A DNA stretch of 31,175 bases, from positions 1-31,175 of the IMG/VR virus record IMGVR_UViG_3300035182_000195; one strand, given 5' to 3'. A program made the position numbers and the translations under genes. A model generated the notes under the pieces. The model was given only the letters and a program-made list of their open reading frames with translations. It searched no databases and had not been told where the DNA came from. The DNA comes from a virus. Shown here one piece after another: positions 15,265 to 23,767 of the stretch. Position 1 is the stretch's first letter. The number at the start of each line of letters is the position of its first letter.

Positions 15265-15413
15265 TATAGAATTTTTCCTGTCTTAACGTTACTAACTAAT
15301 GCTTGCGATACATTGAATTGCGCCGCGATTTCCTTCTGCTTATACTTTGGGTCTGTGCTGGCAAGCATATGCTTGATTCCAGCTAGTGTCTCTGGCAGTA
15401 GTTTACGAATCAT
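15264..15413 (-). CDS. 49-residue helix-turn-helix protein
   Basis: Read from ATG at 15413: MIRKLLPETLAGIKHML, then QKEIAAQFNVSQALVSNVKT, a clear helix-turn-helix with the usual A-x-x-F-N-V-S turn and a recognition helix. Most of the protein is this motif, so it is probably a small DNA-binding regulator; similar HTH units also occur as tails of HNH homing endonucleases. The stop codon overlaps the SSB start as TAATG. A GGGAAAG lies 4 bases before ATG. Confidence 0.8.
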   Translation of the reverse strand: MIRKLLPETLAGIKHMLASTDPKYKQKEIAAQFNVSQALVSNVKTGKIL

Positions 15414-15414
15414 A

Positions 15415-15663
15415 TTACTTTCCCTTAAGCGTAACTGTAGTTTTCTTTATTACTGATGGTACTTCCACCACCTGTACTTGAAACTCTATTGTTTCTACTT
15501 TCTGATATAGGCTTACTTTAATAGTCTCTGCATGGTCATAATTGTATGTTACGCCTTCTTTTGCCGCTTCTAAAGCAGCTTCTCTAGAAGGATAGAAAGA
15601 ATAAATCTCATCAAGTCCATTAATAGTATAGCCCCAATTTAAACTATTTTTATTTCGTGCCAT
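15415..15663 (-). CDS. uncharacterised small protein
   Basis: An 82-residue product beginning MARNKNSLNWGYTING; ATG at 15663 is chosen because AAGGA lies 8 bases upstream. The upstream in-frame ATGs lie deep in the neighbouring gene. It shows a short beta hairpin, a helix (SREAALEAAKEG) and several beta strands (IEFQVQVVEVPS). No family recognised. It overlaps the preceding gene by 14 bases. Confidence 0.7.
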   Translation of the reverse strand: MARNKNSLNWGYTINGLDEIYSFYPSREAALEAAKEGVTYNYDHAETIKVSLYQKVETIEFQVQVVEVPSVIKKTTVTLKGK

Positions 15664-15883
15664 TATTAAATTCCTTTTGGAAACAAGATAGAATATCATA
15701 TAATCCATCTGTAGTTTTATCAATCTCAATATTAGGACTAAACCCGTTATAAGTAAAAAAGTGTGTGTCCTTTACAGGAGCAAAACAATCTATTTCTATA
15801 GTTGACTCACCCATAATATGTTCATGTTGCTTATCTCGTTCAAGTTTATCTTGTAATAACTTAATAAGATCTTTTGTTAACAT
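15650..15883 (-). CDS. uncharacterised small protein after the polymerase
   Basis: A 77-residue product: MLTKDLIKLLQDKLERDKQHEH is an amphipathic helix, followed by a beta-rich part (STIEIDCFAPV, THFFTYNGF) and a short helix. No domain recognised. ATG at 15883 overlaps the polymerase stop codon as TAATG, so it is probably co-translated with the polymerase. Confidence 0.72.
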   Translation of the reverse strand: MLTKDLIKLLQDKLERDKQHEHIMGESTIEIDCFAPVKDTHFFTYNGFSPNIEIDKTTDGLYDILSCFQKEFNNGTK

Positions 15884-17769
15884 TAACGTATTACCTCTGT
15901 TCCGTCTGGGAATACATCTAGCTTATACTCTTCTCCCTCACCCCAATGTAATGCGGCTTTGATACCAAGTCCTAATGGTGTGTGGAAATCATAACAATAT
16001 ACACGCTTAAGGAACTCATATACATCAAGGGTGAGGCACTGCTTGGCAATTAGCTTAGCTTCTTCAACATCATCTTTATGTACTCTGCATGCAATACTAT
16101 CATGGATAGTACTGAAGATATTTAGGCGCAGATGTTTAGTCCTATGCCAGAAGTAAACTAATGCTATGGGAATTATCTCGCCTGTTGCAAATCCCTGCAC
16201 AGGATAATTGTAGATAGAGGTAGTGTTGTTAATATATCCAGACCTATTCATTTTAGTATCTGGAAAGAAGAACGTCATACCATAAGGAGTAGTGAACTGC
16301 TTCTTATCTACACAACGTAATGCCCATGTTCTTTGTGTTGCTGATATCCCTGTATATTTCTCCTTGAAATATTCACAGTAAGCTACTAAAGCAGGGGAGC
16401 CAGAGCCACCACCATACAGAGGACGGAACGTATGTTTCTTGGATTGTTGCCGTCGTTCTTTGGCAGAGCTAAGGACACAGATTTCAGGATCACCCTCTTT
16501 GTATAATACGTTTGCTGTGAACGTGTGAATGTCTGTGCCATTAACAATTTCTTCGTACCCTATCTTATCGTTTCCTAAATCTACTGCTACTCTAAACTCA
16601 AGCTGGCTACCATCTACTTCCATTACTACCCAATCTGGATCACCAGACCAGAACAGACTTTTATACTCACGAGGAATATTCTGCATCTGCACTGACTTGG
16701 TTTTCTTCAATCCTTGGAATAGGATTGGAATACCACTACTGGCTAGCCGATGTGTCTGAACAATGTTCTGCTCAAACTTACCGTAGAACTTACAATCACG
16801 CTGCTCGCATGTGAGTTTAAAATAATCTAGATTCTTTTCTAGAAGACTTACTTGTTTGTTATAAGTCTTAAATAGGCTTAGGAATTCTTTCTGCTCTTCT
16901 GTTTCTGGGACGAGAAGGGCTATGACATTAGCATTGACAGTTGGTTCCCCGGAGGGTGTGGTAATTACATTACCTTTGTAGTCTGTTGCTTGCTCCATGC
17001 CTAGCTTGTTATAAACAAAGTCAGCTAATTGTTTGGGTGAATTGAGATTAATCCCTCCTGTAATAGTAGCTAGCTTATTACCTAATTCTTCCTTGAGGGT
17101 AATAGCTCGTAGGTATTCTTCCTTGACACGATCTGGGTCTAGATATAAACCTGCAAACTCAATATCTGCTAGACAGCTACACGTTAGATTGCGTACATGT
17201 GCTAAGTGCCATTGATTAGCCGCTGTTAAAGCTTGCTGCTGCTTGATAAATATTTGGCGGGTAGCTTCAACGTCTGCCTGACAATACTCCAACAGCATAC
17301 GTGGAGATATATCAGGAGTGTCTACCCCTGAAGCTATTAAGTTAGCCACTAAGTCTATCTTGCCTGGAACGCCATAGCGAGCTGCTAGGGCTGACAAGTT
17401 ACGAGGGGTACGCTGATTACCGTCTAGTACCCATTGAGCTAGCATAGTGTCGTAGCCTAAGAAGGAACGTAGGTCTAGCCCGCATCTACGAAGCCAGCCT
17501 AATTCAAATTTCAGGTTCTGACATACTATGAATTTAACAGAATCTATATCCTCTACTAGTTCTTGCTGCTCGTACAAGCTACCAAACTTATACTTGCCTA
17601 ACACCTGATCGCCACGTACTACTTGCCAACAAGCAAGTACAATGTCATTGTCTTCTGCTAGCGGGCTACCATGTTCTTTGGTTGTAGTCTCGAAGTCGAG
17701 TACTAAGTAATCAGAGGTAGTGTACAGTTCTTGTGGGTTATCATGTAATAGGAACCAAGGTAGTTTCAT
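15883..17769 (-). CDS. family A (Pol I/T7-like) DNA polymerase with 3'-5' exonuclease
   Basis: The 628-residue product replicates phage DNA. The exonuclease domain has ExoI DFET (25-28), ExoII near 85-90 (NLKFEL) and ExoIII YCQADVEAT (162-170). Polymerase motif A is VDGSQLEFR with D386. Motif B is R440-x3-K444-x7-Y452-G453, and motif C is H556-D557-S558. The position equivalent to T7 Tyr526/E. coli Phe762 is F448, the Pol I-like state. No FEN domain is fused; that activity is the separate gene at 8161-8874. It is about 75 residues shorter than T7 gp5. ATG at 17769 lacks a close SD; an AGGAG 21 bases upstream, after an 11-codon leader ATG...TAA, may act through re-initiation. Confidence 0.96.
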   Translation of the reverse strand: MKLPWFLLHDNPQELYTTSDYLVLDFETTTKEHGSPLAEDNDIVLACWQVVRGDQVLGKYKFGSLYEQQELVEDIDSVKFIVCQNLKFELGWLRRCGLDLRSFLGYDTMLAQWVLDGNQRTPRNLSALAARYGVPGKIDLVANLIASGVDTPDISPRMLLEYCQADVEATRQIFIKQQQALTAANQWHLAHVRNLTCSCLADIEFAGLYLDPDRVKEEYLRAITLKEELGNKLATITGGINLNSPKQLADFVYNKLGMEQATDYKGNVITTPSGEPTVNANVIALLVPETEEQKEFLSLFKTYNKQVSLLEKNLDYFKLTCEQRDCKFYGKFEQNIVQTHRLASSGIPILFQGLKKTKSVQMQNIPREYKSLFWSGDPDWVVMEVDGSQLEFRVAVDLGNDKIGYEEIVNGTDIHTFTANVLYKEGDPEICVLSSAKERRQQSKKHTFRPLYGGGSGSPALVAYCEYFKEKYTGISATQRTWALRCVDKKQFTTPYGMTFFFPDTKMNRSGYINNTTSIYNYPVQGFATGEIIPIALVYFWHRTKHLRLNIFSTIHDSIACRVHKDDVEEAKLIAKQCLTLDVYEFLKRVYCYDFHTPLGLGIKAALHWGEGEEYKLDVFPDGTEVIR

Positions 17770-17819
17770 TCTATCTATTATAGCTTATTACTCCTGTACT
17801 GTAGCTGAACTACTAGTAA

Positions 17820-18047
17820 TCATAAACTAGTTTTATCCTTCATAAAGTTATTCTCAAATTGGCTACGTGTAAACTTAGTAGTATGCCGGCCATGAGAAGT
17901 AAACCATAGGCTGTCTTCATAATCATCTAAGGCTACTTGCCATTCAGTGCCGTGCTTATCCTTACCAAAATAGCTATGCCCCCACTCTCCAGGAACAAAG
18001 CCTGCCGCACGAAGTAGGGGGATATCACGATAGGTTAGTAAAGACAT
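17820..18047 (-). CDS. uncharacterised small protein
   Basis: A 75-residue product from ATG at 18047, preceded by GGAGG 7 bases upstream; the longer reading is the neighbouring gene's territory. Sequence: MSLLTYRDIPLLRAAGFVPG, then EWGHSYFGKDKHGTEWQVALDD and a helical C-terminus. The compact Trp/Tyr/Gly-rich beta centre resembles small phage proteins of unknown function. The stop codon overlaps an 11-codon ATG...TAA leader that runs up to the polymerase gene. Confidence 0.72.
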   Translation of the reverse strand: MSLLTYRDIPLLRAAGFVPGEWGHSYFGKDKHGTEWQVALDDYEDSLWFTSHGRHTTKFTRSQFENNFMKDKTSL

Positions 18048-18142
18048 TATACTCCCTCCACTAATACCTCTTGACTTTGCTTGAAAGCACCAGGCCGTAG
18101 GGCCTTTAACCACTTTGTCTTAAGTTTTTGTTGCATCTTCAT
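18047..18142 (-). CDS. 31-residue basic phage protein
   Basis: Read from ATG at 18142: MKMQQKLKTKWLKALRPGAF, then KQSQEVLVEGV. The K-W-x-x-A-L-R-x-G-x-(F/Y)-K-Q pattern occurs in many short phage proteins of unknown function. The stop codon overlaps the downstream ATG as TAATG, and its last codons contain the SD (GGAGG) of that gene. Confidence 0.72.
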   Translation of the reverse strand: MKMQQKLKTKWLKALRPGAFKQSQEVLVEGV

Positions 18143-18418
18143 TATTCTAACACCTCTCGTATAAGTTCATTTACTTGCTTATAGTGTGTATCACTTGTAA
18201 ATGCAAATGTAGTAACGCTGCTTCTCCTTTATTCGTACTGTTTCCATCCTAGTCACAGTACTCACTTTGTAATTACTTCGTCGGATATTATACATTATCC
18301 ATATCCTCCTCAGTAGTTTCTTACGAAACCACTAAGAGTAGTATTGCTTATTATATATGTACACAATATGAACAGCATCTAATACATATATAAATCAACT
18401 ACTTATGTATATGATATA
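18143..18418 (-). promoter_or_regulatory. AT-rich non-coding segment with hairpin and possible promoter or origin
   Basis: This stretch between replication genes is the most AT-rich of the window, above all 18340-18425. On the - strand it has a TATAAT at 18350-18355 without a clear -35 box, and a hairpin at 18312-18333 (AGTGGTTTC, GTAA loop, GAAACTACT, one mismatch). GAGGAGGA follows the hairpin as the SD of a 34-codon ORF. It could hold a promoter for the polymerase/SSB genes or a replication start region. Apart from one 34-codon ORF (18191-18295) nothing else in it looks coding with confidence. Confidence 0.4.
18191..18295 (-). CDS. possible 34-residue basic peptide
   Basis: Read from ATG at 18295 with GGAGGA 8 bases upstream: MYNIRRSNYKVSTVTRMETV, then a Lys/Arg/Tyr-rich end (EKQRYYICIYK). 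It lies just after the hairpin in the AT-rich segment. There is no family match; the SD is its main support. Confidence 0.45.
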   Translation of the reverse strand: MYNIRRSNYKVSTVTRMETVRIKEKQRYYICIYK

Positions 18419-18520
18419 TTATATAATTGGCTGAATTTCCGATGAATGCCTAATCACTATTCCCATAATAATTACCGCCAACCACAAAGGGTCTATTTTA
18501 TTAGGGGTATGTACAGTCAT
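18419..18520 (-). CDS. 33-residue membrane peptide
   Basis: Read from ATG at 18520, overlapping the helicase stop codon as ATGA: MTVHTPNKIDPLWLAVIIMG, then IVIRHSSEIQPII. One hydrophobic segment (PLWLAVIIMGIVI) is enough for a single membrane pass. Coupling to the helicase supports translation. Function unknown. Confidence 0.5.
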   Translation of the reverse strand: MTVHTPNKIDPLWLAVIIMGIVIRHSSEIQPII

Positions 18521-19737
18521 ACACTAGTTATCCTTGATAGTTGTGGGTTAATTCTTACTAAGAAATTCTCGTGCTTACCAGAGATTTTATTCTTTGGTAA
18601 ATTCAAACTACGTAGTCCTTCTGCTTCTATCTTGGCATCCATGCCAATACCTACCATCACATCAGCCTGCGCTGGGATACCTACGTTAGAGAAGTCAACA
18701 TCACCAGTCTCTAAAATAAGTTTTCCTGTTGCACTATCACCAGCCTGAGTAACGCTTATCATTAATGTATTAGTCTTCTTACCAATGTTACGCACAGCAG
18801 TAGCGGCTGCTTCTAATTGATTGACACGACTCTCAGCTTTTACTTTCAAGTTACGAAGCTGATCTACAATCACCCAGTCTGGATCATATTTACTAATGTA
18901 ATCTTCCAATTGCTGTGGGGTGCCCGGCGAAGCTGACACTACCATTACATTCTGAAAGCCTGCATCATTAGCTAATCGTTGTGCTCGCTTAGGGTCTGCA
19001 TGAATCTGAGTCTTGGTAAGACCACTAAGGTTAGCTACATGTCGCATGATAATATCTTGTGGCCGATCTTCATTGATGAAGTAGATGCCCTTCTTACCTT
19101 GTCGTGCAGCGCCGCTACTAACGGTAATAGATAGAGCAGTCTTACCTACTTCAACAGGGCCAAATAAAGTTAGGTGATGTGCTCGCTTAAGGCCACCATC
19201 TAATCTCTCATTAAGGCTATTAGGATATATCTTGATTAGATCATCAGGATTAAACTCCTGATGTATCATATCCTCAAGTTCTATATCATGGAATAGCTCA
19301 AGCCCCTCTTCTGCTAGCTCCTCTAGATTAGTCATAGATCGTAGGTGCTGAAGCTCTTGTATGAGGGTGTCTATCTTATCACTGCTACTATCCATAGCTA
19401 GGGCTTGTGCAAGCTTATCCCCGGCCTCCTGTTGCTTAGCTAGTAGTATGACCGCCCTCACATTAATATCGCTTCCTGTGCTCTCTACGGCCTCATTTAC
19501 TAGGTCTGTGAATCTAGCCACATGCTTCTCATTCCTAATAGATTCTGCAATCTGCGCTAATAGAATGCCAGCATCTACACTATTACAGTCATTGTCTCGC
19601 TTGTAATAATCCCCCACCTTACCCATGATAATTTGGAAGGGTTTAGAATAACTACCAGACTTAGTACTTATATAGGTTTGTATTAAATCAAAATCTTGTC
19701 GGCTTCGTAAAGAGGCAGCTAACAGGGGTTTTTCCAT
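18517..19737 (-). CDS. DnaB-like replicative helicase (separate from primase)
   Basis: The 406-residue product has an N-terminal helical domain (about 1-160) and a RecA-type ATPase domain. Walker A is GPVEVGKT (193-200), with catalytic Glu near 223 (FINEDRP). Walker B is WVIVDQ with D292. Further elements are the ISVTQAGDS segment (H3/H4 region) and KNKISGKHENF near the C-terminus. This is the DnaB/T7 gp4 helicase fold without the primase, which is encoded separately two genes upstream. It unwinds DNA 5'-3' ahead of the polymerase. ATG overlaps the metallophosphoesterase stop codon as TAATG. Confidence 0.92.
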   Translation of the reverse strand: MEKPLLAASLRSRQDFDLIQTYISTKSGSYSKPFQIIMGKVGDYYKRDNDCNSVDAGILLAQIAESIRNEKHVARFTDLVNEAVESTGSDINVRAVILLAKQQEAGDKLAQALAMDSSSDKIDTLIQELQHLRSMTNLEELAEEGLELFHDIELEDMIHQEFNPDDLIKIYPNSLNERLDGGLKRAHHLTLFGPVEVGKTALSITVSSGAARQGKKGIYFINEDRPQDIIMRHVANLSGLTKTQIHADPKRAQRLANDAGFQNVMVVSASPGTPQQLEDYISKYDPDWVIVDQLRNLKVKAESRVNQLEAAATAVRNIGKKTNTLMISVTQAGDSATGKLILETGDVDFSNVGIPAQADVMVGIGMDAKIEAEGLRSLNLPKNKISGKHENFLVRINPQLSRITSV

Positions 19738-20249
19738 TATTCAATTCCTCTTTTCTTATATCTCTTCAATACTTCCTCAAATAGAATAGGCCTGTAATTT
19801 GTTTGCTCTACACAGACATTCATATATCTAGGATCTTTCATCTCATATGAGTGTAGATGCCCATGAATGTTTCCCTTCCATCTACAAAACTGATCCGGGT
19901 GGACAGGAATATGACTAAGAAGAAAGTTATTCATTACGTGGTATGCTCTAATGTCTTTGAAATACGGAGCATATTCTTCGATCCTGAAAGCATCATGGTT
20001 GCCTTTGATAAGCACCTTCTCTCCATGTAACCTGTCGAGGAGAGGTAGATAGCGCCTATTAATAACCACATCGCCTAGGTGAATTACTTTATCATCTGGT
20101 TTAACCGTTTGGTTCCACCATAAGACCATCTCCTCGTTCATTTTCTGAACATCATCCCACGGTCTCACCTTACTACCATCAGGCTTGGTGAATCTTACCA
20201 TTCCTTGATGCCCAAAGTGAGTATCCGCTACAAGGAAGACACTAGACAT
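19737..20249 (-). CDS. calcineurin-like metallophosphoesterase
   Basis: The 170-residue product carries all metal-site motifs of the calcineurin-like phosphoesterase fold in order: VADTHFGHQ (8-16), HLGDVV (near 57-62), IKGNHDAF (near 81-88), LSHIPVH (near 110) and GHLHS (near 131). Small proteins of this type hydrolyse phosphodiesters or phosphomonoesters. Phage homologues are often found near replication genes and may act on nucleotides, RNA ends or DNA ends. The SD is GAGGAG, 5 bases before ATG. It overlaps the primase by 22 bases and the helicase as TAATG, placing it inside the primase-helicase unit. Confidence 0.93.
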   Translation of the reverse strand: MSSVFLVADTHFGHQGMVRFTKPDGSKVRPWDDVQKMNEEMVLWWNQTVKPDDKVIHLGDVVINRRYLPLLDRLHGEKVLIKGNHDAFRIEEYAPYFKDIRAYHVMNNFLLSHIPVHPDQFCRWKGNIHGHLHSYEMKDPRYMNVCVEQTNYRPILFEEVLKRYKKRGIE

Positions 20250-21022
20250 GTTAACTCCTCATCAGTCATATCCTTTATATCTTTCTCTAGTTGCACTGGA
20301 ATCATTCTGAGTTGCGAACGATAGGTACTGACGTACTTGATTGTTTTTCCCCATGCATCAGCATCAAGAGCCAGATACACCGGAGATAAACCGCTTGCTT
20401 TAATTTCTTGAATACGTTCATCGTTTAAATGCGTACCCAGTAAGGCAGCGGAAGACATAAAGTCCGAAGCCCGGATAGCTGAAAACTGATCCTCGACTAT
20501 AATGAGGCTTGTTGTATGTGGGTTGATAAACCATGATATAGCTCCTTGTTCTGTGTGCGTAAGTGTTTTTGGTTGCTGGCCTGAGAGGGATCGAAGGACT
20601 ACCCCAAGCCGTTCGCCCCGAAAGTCTTCAACGGGTATTGCGAGTCTATCTGTCTGCGTATCCCAGCCAATTCCGTATTTGGTGATATGTACTGGAGCGA
20701 GGTTATACTTAGATTTAAGTAGTTCTGTAGTACATTCTTCCAGTGCAACACTTTCTTTGAGGGCGGCCCTACCGACCATACCTCTAACGTCAGGTATTTT
20801 TGTCGTACACTTCTCTCTCGTAGTACCGCTAATTTGAGTAGCTCCTGCAAAAGAGCATGAAGCACGGTGGCATTTCCAGAGCAATGTTCCCTGTCTATTT
20901 GACACAGACAAAGTGTGTTCTTTAGTTGCTCCACCTCCGCACGCAGGGCAGAGTTCTCCCGCTCTAGATTCGCCATTCTGCAAAGCACAGTAAGTAAGCA
21001 AGATTGAGTCCCTGGCATTCAT
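20228..21022 (-). CDS. DNA primase (zinc-binding plus TOPRIM)
   Basis: The 264-residue product has an N-terminal zinc-binding domain with C25/C28 (CPACGG) and C51/C56 (CHRASC). The TOPRIM catalytic core has Glu177 (LIIVEDQFSA) and Asp220/Asp222 (YLALDADAWG). This matches the primase half of T7 gp4 and small DnaG-type phage primases; the helicase half is encoded separately. It synthesises RNA primers for lagging-strand replication. AAGGAG lies 4-5 bases before ATG. It begins only 9 bases after the GATase gene, so the amidoligase cassette and the replication genes are probably one transcript. Confidence 0.92.
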   Translation of the reverse strand: MNARDSILLTYCALQNGESRAGELCPACGGGATKEHTLSVSNRQGTLLWKCHRASCSFAGATQISGTTREKCTTKIPDVRGMVGRAALKESVALEECTTELLKSKYNLAPVHITKYGIGWDTQTDRLAIPVEDFRGERLGVVLRSLSGQQPKTLTHTEQGAISWFINPHTTSLIIVEDQFSAIRASDFMSSAALLGTHLNDERIQEIKASGLSPVYLALDADAWGKTIKYVSTYRSQLRMIPVQLEKDIKDMTDEELTCLVSSL

Positions 21023-21030
21023 AATTCTCC

Positions 21031-22254
21031 TTAATGGATTGTGGAAGTTTTATCTGCTGGTTCAAATTCTTCATAGCTCTTTGGATGGGTGCATACTACC
21101 ACAATCCCACTACCATCATCAATGACGCCTATAATACTAACGTTAGCTAGTACATCATCCATTGCAGTTACTACTTTGAGAGTACCGGCATTACGAATCA
21201 TGCCATCATATTCATAAGTCTTGCCATCTTTCTCTTCGCCGTAGACTAGACCATAAACAATATCTTCTTCTTTGTTATATTCTTGCCCCATAAATACAGC
21301 CTTACGGCCAATTACATTGCGTTCTTTAGCCAAGGCTAACTCATCCTGTGTGACCAAGGGCGGCTTATCTTTTGGTGGCGGTAGTACTTTATATGTAGTA
21401 TCAATAGGTTTGGGTTTTTCTTCCTCTTTTACCTTGCCGAAGATAGCTTCTAGCTTTTCCATCGTACTCATATACTTATGGGAGTAAGACACAACAGTTG
21501 AAGCTTGTGCAGTATATTTAGGCAGTTCTTCCTTTGTATAAGCTTTGATATTATTTACGTCAAATTTATACCAATGATCTGCTTTAAGTTTGATAATACT
21601 ACCATCTAACTTAAGATTATTACGCTCCATAAGCCAATTTAACATACCAGCTTCAGAAGCATAGTACATACCCTTACCACTATCAAAGCCTACATACATA
21701 TTGCGTTCTTTGTTAAGAGCAAAGTTTAGAATAGTAGGAGTATCGCTATCCCACCATACAAAACAATAAGCCCCAAAGAATTCCTTGAAAGCTTCTACTC
21801 CCTTGTTATAAATCATATGTAACGCCCATTCACTATCTACGGCAAATTTAGCGCTATTAAGCTTGCCTGCCCAACCAGTAAGAGTGCCGTTATGAACTCC
21901 TATTAATTGTCGAGAAGTCTGAATATCACTATAAGCACTATCACAATCTATGATAAATGGATGTGCTTGGTCATACCCATTACCGCCACTAGTAGTAGCA
22001 CGGTCATGCCCAATAGCAATAGTATTTTTACCACACGCTTCTCGCATAAGCTCATGAGCGTAAGCATTGTCTTTAAACACAATACCCGGTACTGGAAGTT
22101 TTTGCATAGCAATTGCTAGTGTGTCTGTGTCGATTACTGCAAGTCCAGTGGCATTTTCGCCACGAAGACAGTTAGCTACAAAAGCATCTTTTAGAAAATC
22201 ACCAGCATTATTGTTACGCTCTTTACCAAGAACACTGCCATGAATACCGCACAT
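21031..22254 (-). CDS. class II glutamine amidotransferase (Ntn), large
   Basis: The 407-residue product begins MCGIHGSV, so Cys2 is the N-terminal nucleophile after Met removal. Further class II GATase landmarks are GHDRATTSGG (82-91), VHNGTLTGW (120-128; the oxyanion Asn-Gly) and DSEWAL (140-145, binding the glutamine amino group), as in GlmS and PurF-type glutaminase domains. The C-terminal 180 residues (after about 225) are not a synthetase or sugar-isomerase domain and look like a separate lineage-specific part. It releases ammonia from glutamine, presumably for the adjacent amidoligase, whose stop codon lies one base before its ATG. Confidence 0.92.
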   Translation of the reverse strand: MCGIHGSVLGKERNNNAGDFLKDAFVANCLRGENATGLAVIDTDTLAIAMQKLPVPGIVFKDNAYAHELMREACGKNTIAIGHDRATTSGGNGYDQAHPFIIDCDSAYSDIQTSRQLIGVHNGTLTGWAGKLNSAKFAVDSEWALHMIYNKGVEAFKEFFGAYCFVWWDSDTPTILNFALNKERNMYVGFDSGKGMYYASEAGMLNWLMERNNLKLDGSIIKLKADHWYKFDVNNIKAYTKEELPKYTAQASTVVSYSHKYMSTMEKLEAIFGKVKEEEKPKPIDTTYKVLPPPKDKPPLVTQDELALAKERNVIGRKAVFMGQEYNKEEDIVYGLVYGEEKDGKTYEYDGMIRNAGTLKVVTAMDDVLANVSIIGVIDDGSGIVVVCTHPKSYEEFEPADKTSTIH

Positions 22255-22255
22255 A

Positions 22256-23767
22256 TTAACGATTCCTCACATTAGGTACTACACGAGTGGTAGTTGTAAC
22301 TGGAGTTTCAAGATAAGTAGGAGTATTCCAAACAACTGGATTATCTTCCATTATAGGAATTCTAGGAGTCGGACGGCCTGTTCGTGCGGCCGGACGTGCG
22401 TCAGCAGTGTTGAGAGCAGCAGCAACGTTAATAGGAGTAGCAGTAAGCCTATATAGATTTGAGTACTGCCTCGCCCAAGTTAAAGCTTCATTATATGCCT
22501 CAGTATGTCCCGCGAATAAGTCTACTGCTCCAACAATTGCTTCTTCTAGTCGGGGGATTAATAGAACAAACTTATCCCAAGCAGCCTGAGTAATATGCCT
22601 AGGTTTTAGTATGTTTGTTACAGGAATAACCTGCTCGAAAGAAGAGACACGAGTCCAAACTTGATCTAAATTTACATAAACATCAGAGACATGTTTAAGG
22701 GCGCTATTTGTAAGATTTATTAGCATTTGTAAATCAGGAGTATTGCTTGGCGGCACCCTTTGCCCTGGTTCACTTCCCAGTACGAATACAGGTATTAGTT
22801 CATTAATTACTGGGTCTACTTTTGCCTTTGTAACCTTTAAGAATCTACTTAATGCTTTGTTTTTAGTAATAGCCTCAGGATTGAAAGCCCTATTAGGTAT
22901 TCGCTGTTTATAGCTATTGGTAATAGTTTGTGCCTTATAGAATGCATTGAGAGCTGTTATGCGGGGCACTACACGAAAGAAAGTATCTGCCCACTCAGTA
23001 AAATATTTAATAATGAACTGCATATACGTATCTTCATTACGAATAATTTGTTCAAGTTCGTCTACAGATTGAAGGGACATAGCTGCTTTCTTAAAACTTT
23101 GAATAAGTTTTACCCATCCAATAAGTTCTTCTTCGTTAGTAGCTGTAGGAAAATGACGAAACTCGATAGACCCAAAGCGAGATAAGGCTTGTAAATTTAC
23201 ACCATAATAACGATCTTGCCCTTCATCTGCTCCTTCAAAAAAGCGAAGAGCATCTACATAAGATGCTTCTGTCATAGTAAGTACTGCACTTAATGCTTGA
23301 TCTGGCAAATAAGTCATTGGGTTACAGAAGCCGCACACCTTACGTCCGCCACCAGCAATAGCAAAGATAGCTTCTTCAAAACAATATGTTACTAATACCA
23401 TCATTGGAATAGCGTTAGGTGATGTGTCATTTTCTAACATATCAATATGGATATGAGTACTACCTGTCGTAGTCTTAAAGAACTTACTTCCTTCAAAAAG
23501 CTCCTTAATAGCCGCATCTAAGTAGCTACCAGCATAGGGCTGTGCCAATACATATTCTATACCATTACGTAGTGAACCATCATTCTTGGCTTGCCAAAAT
23601 GATAATCCTCTAGTTGGAGCAAAGACAGTTAGCCGCTCAGGATCACGATCAACTTCTACTTCAATACCCATAAGCTGTTCCGGTAAGGGCCAAATAACCC
23701 TATCTGGCACTACCTTTACCCGCGCCCGCTTACCTAAAAGCTCTGCTACTGAGCGTACTTTACTCAT
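22256..23767 (-). CDS. amidoligase (GCS-like COOH-NH2 ligase)
   Basis: The 503-residue product carries the signature of the amidoligase/glutamate-cysteine ligase fold, which joins a carboxylate to an amine using ATP. GIEVEVD (34-40) supplies metal-binding Glu residues. KNDGSLRNGIEYV (61-73) contains the D-x-S-L and E residues, STHIHIDM (103-110) the His pair, and FGSIEFRHF (198-206) the late E-x-R motif. The C-terminal half (about 250-503) is helical with a Pro/Thr/Arg-rich tail. It is flanked by a GATase and an unknown protein (ATGA overlap), so ammonia or an amino compound is the likely amine donor. The substrate is unknown. Confidence 0.9.
   Translation of the reverse strand: MSKVRSVAELLGKRARVKVVPDRVIWPLPEQLMGIEVEVDRDPERLTVFAPTRGLSFWQAKNDGSLRNGIEYVLAQPYAGSYLDAAIKELFEGSKFFKTTTGSTHIHIDMLENDTSPNAIPMMVLVTYCFEEAIFAIAGGGRKVCGFCNPMTYLPDQALSAVLTMTEASYVDALRFFEGADEGQDRYYGVNLQALSRFGSIEFRHFPTATNEEELIGWVKLIQSFKKAAMSLQSVDELEQIIRNEDTYMQFIIKYFTEWADTFFRVVPRITALNAFYKAQTITNSYKQRIPNRAFNPEAITKNKALSRFLKVTKAKVDPVINELIPVFVLGSEPGQRVPPSNTPDLQMLINLTNSALKHVSDVYVNLDQVWTRVSSFEQVIPVTNILKPRHITQAAWDKFVLLIPRLEEAIVGAVDLFAGHTEAYNEALTWARQYSNLYRLTATPINVAAALNTADARPAARTGRPTPRIPIMEDNPVVWNTPTYLETPVTTTTRVVPNVRNR

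Noticed and set aside
18142-18216. 24-codon frame ending TAATG before the 31-residue gene, with AAAGGAG 7 bases before GTT
   Set aside because: The ending and SD are suggestive, but GTT is not an accepted start codon and the frame is too short to judge.
20599-21018. 139-codon frame overlapping the primase
   Set aside because: Shadow frame; the primase frame carries the zinc site and TOPRIM motifs.
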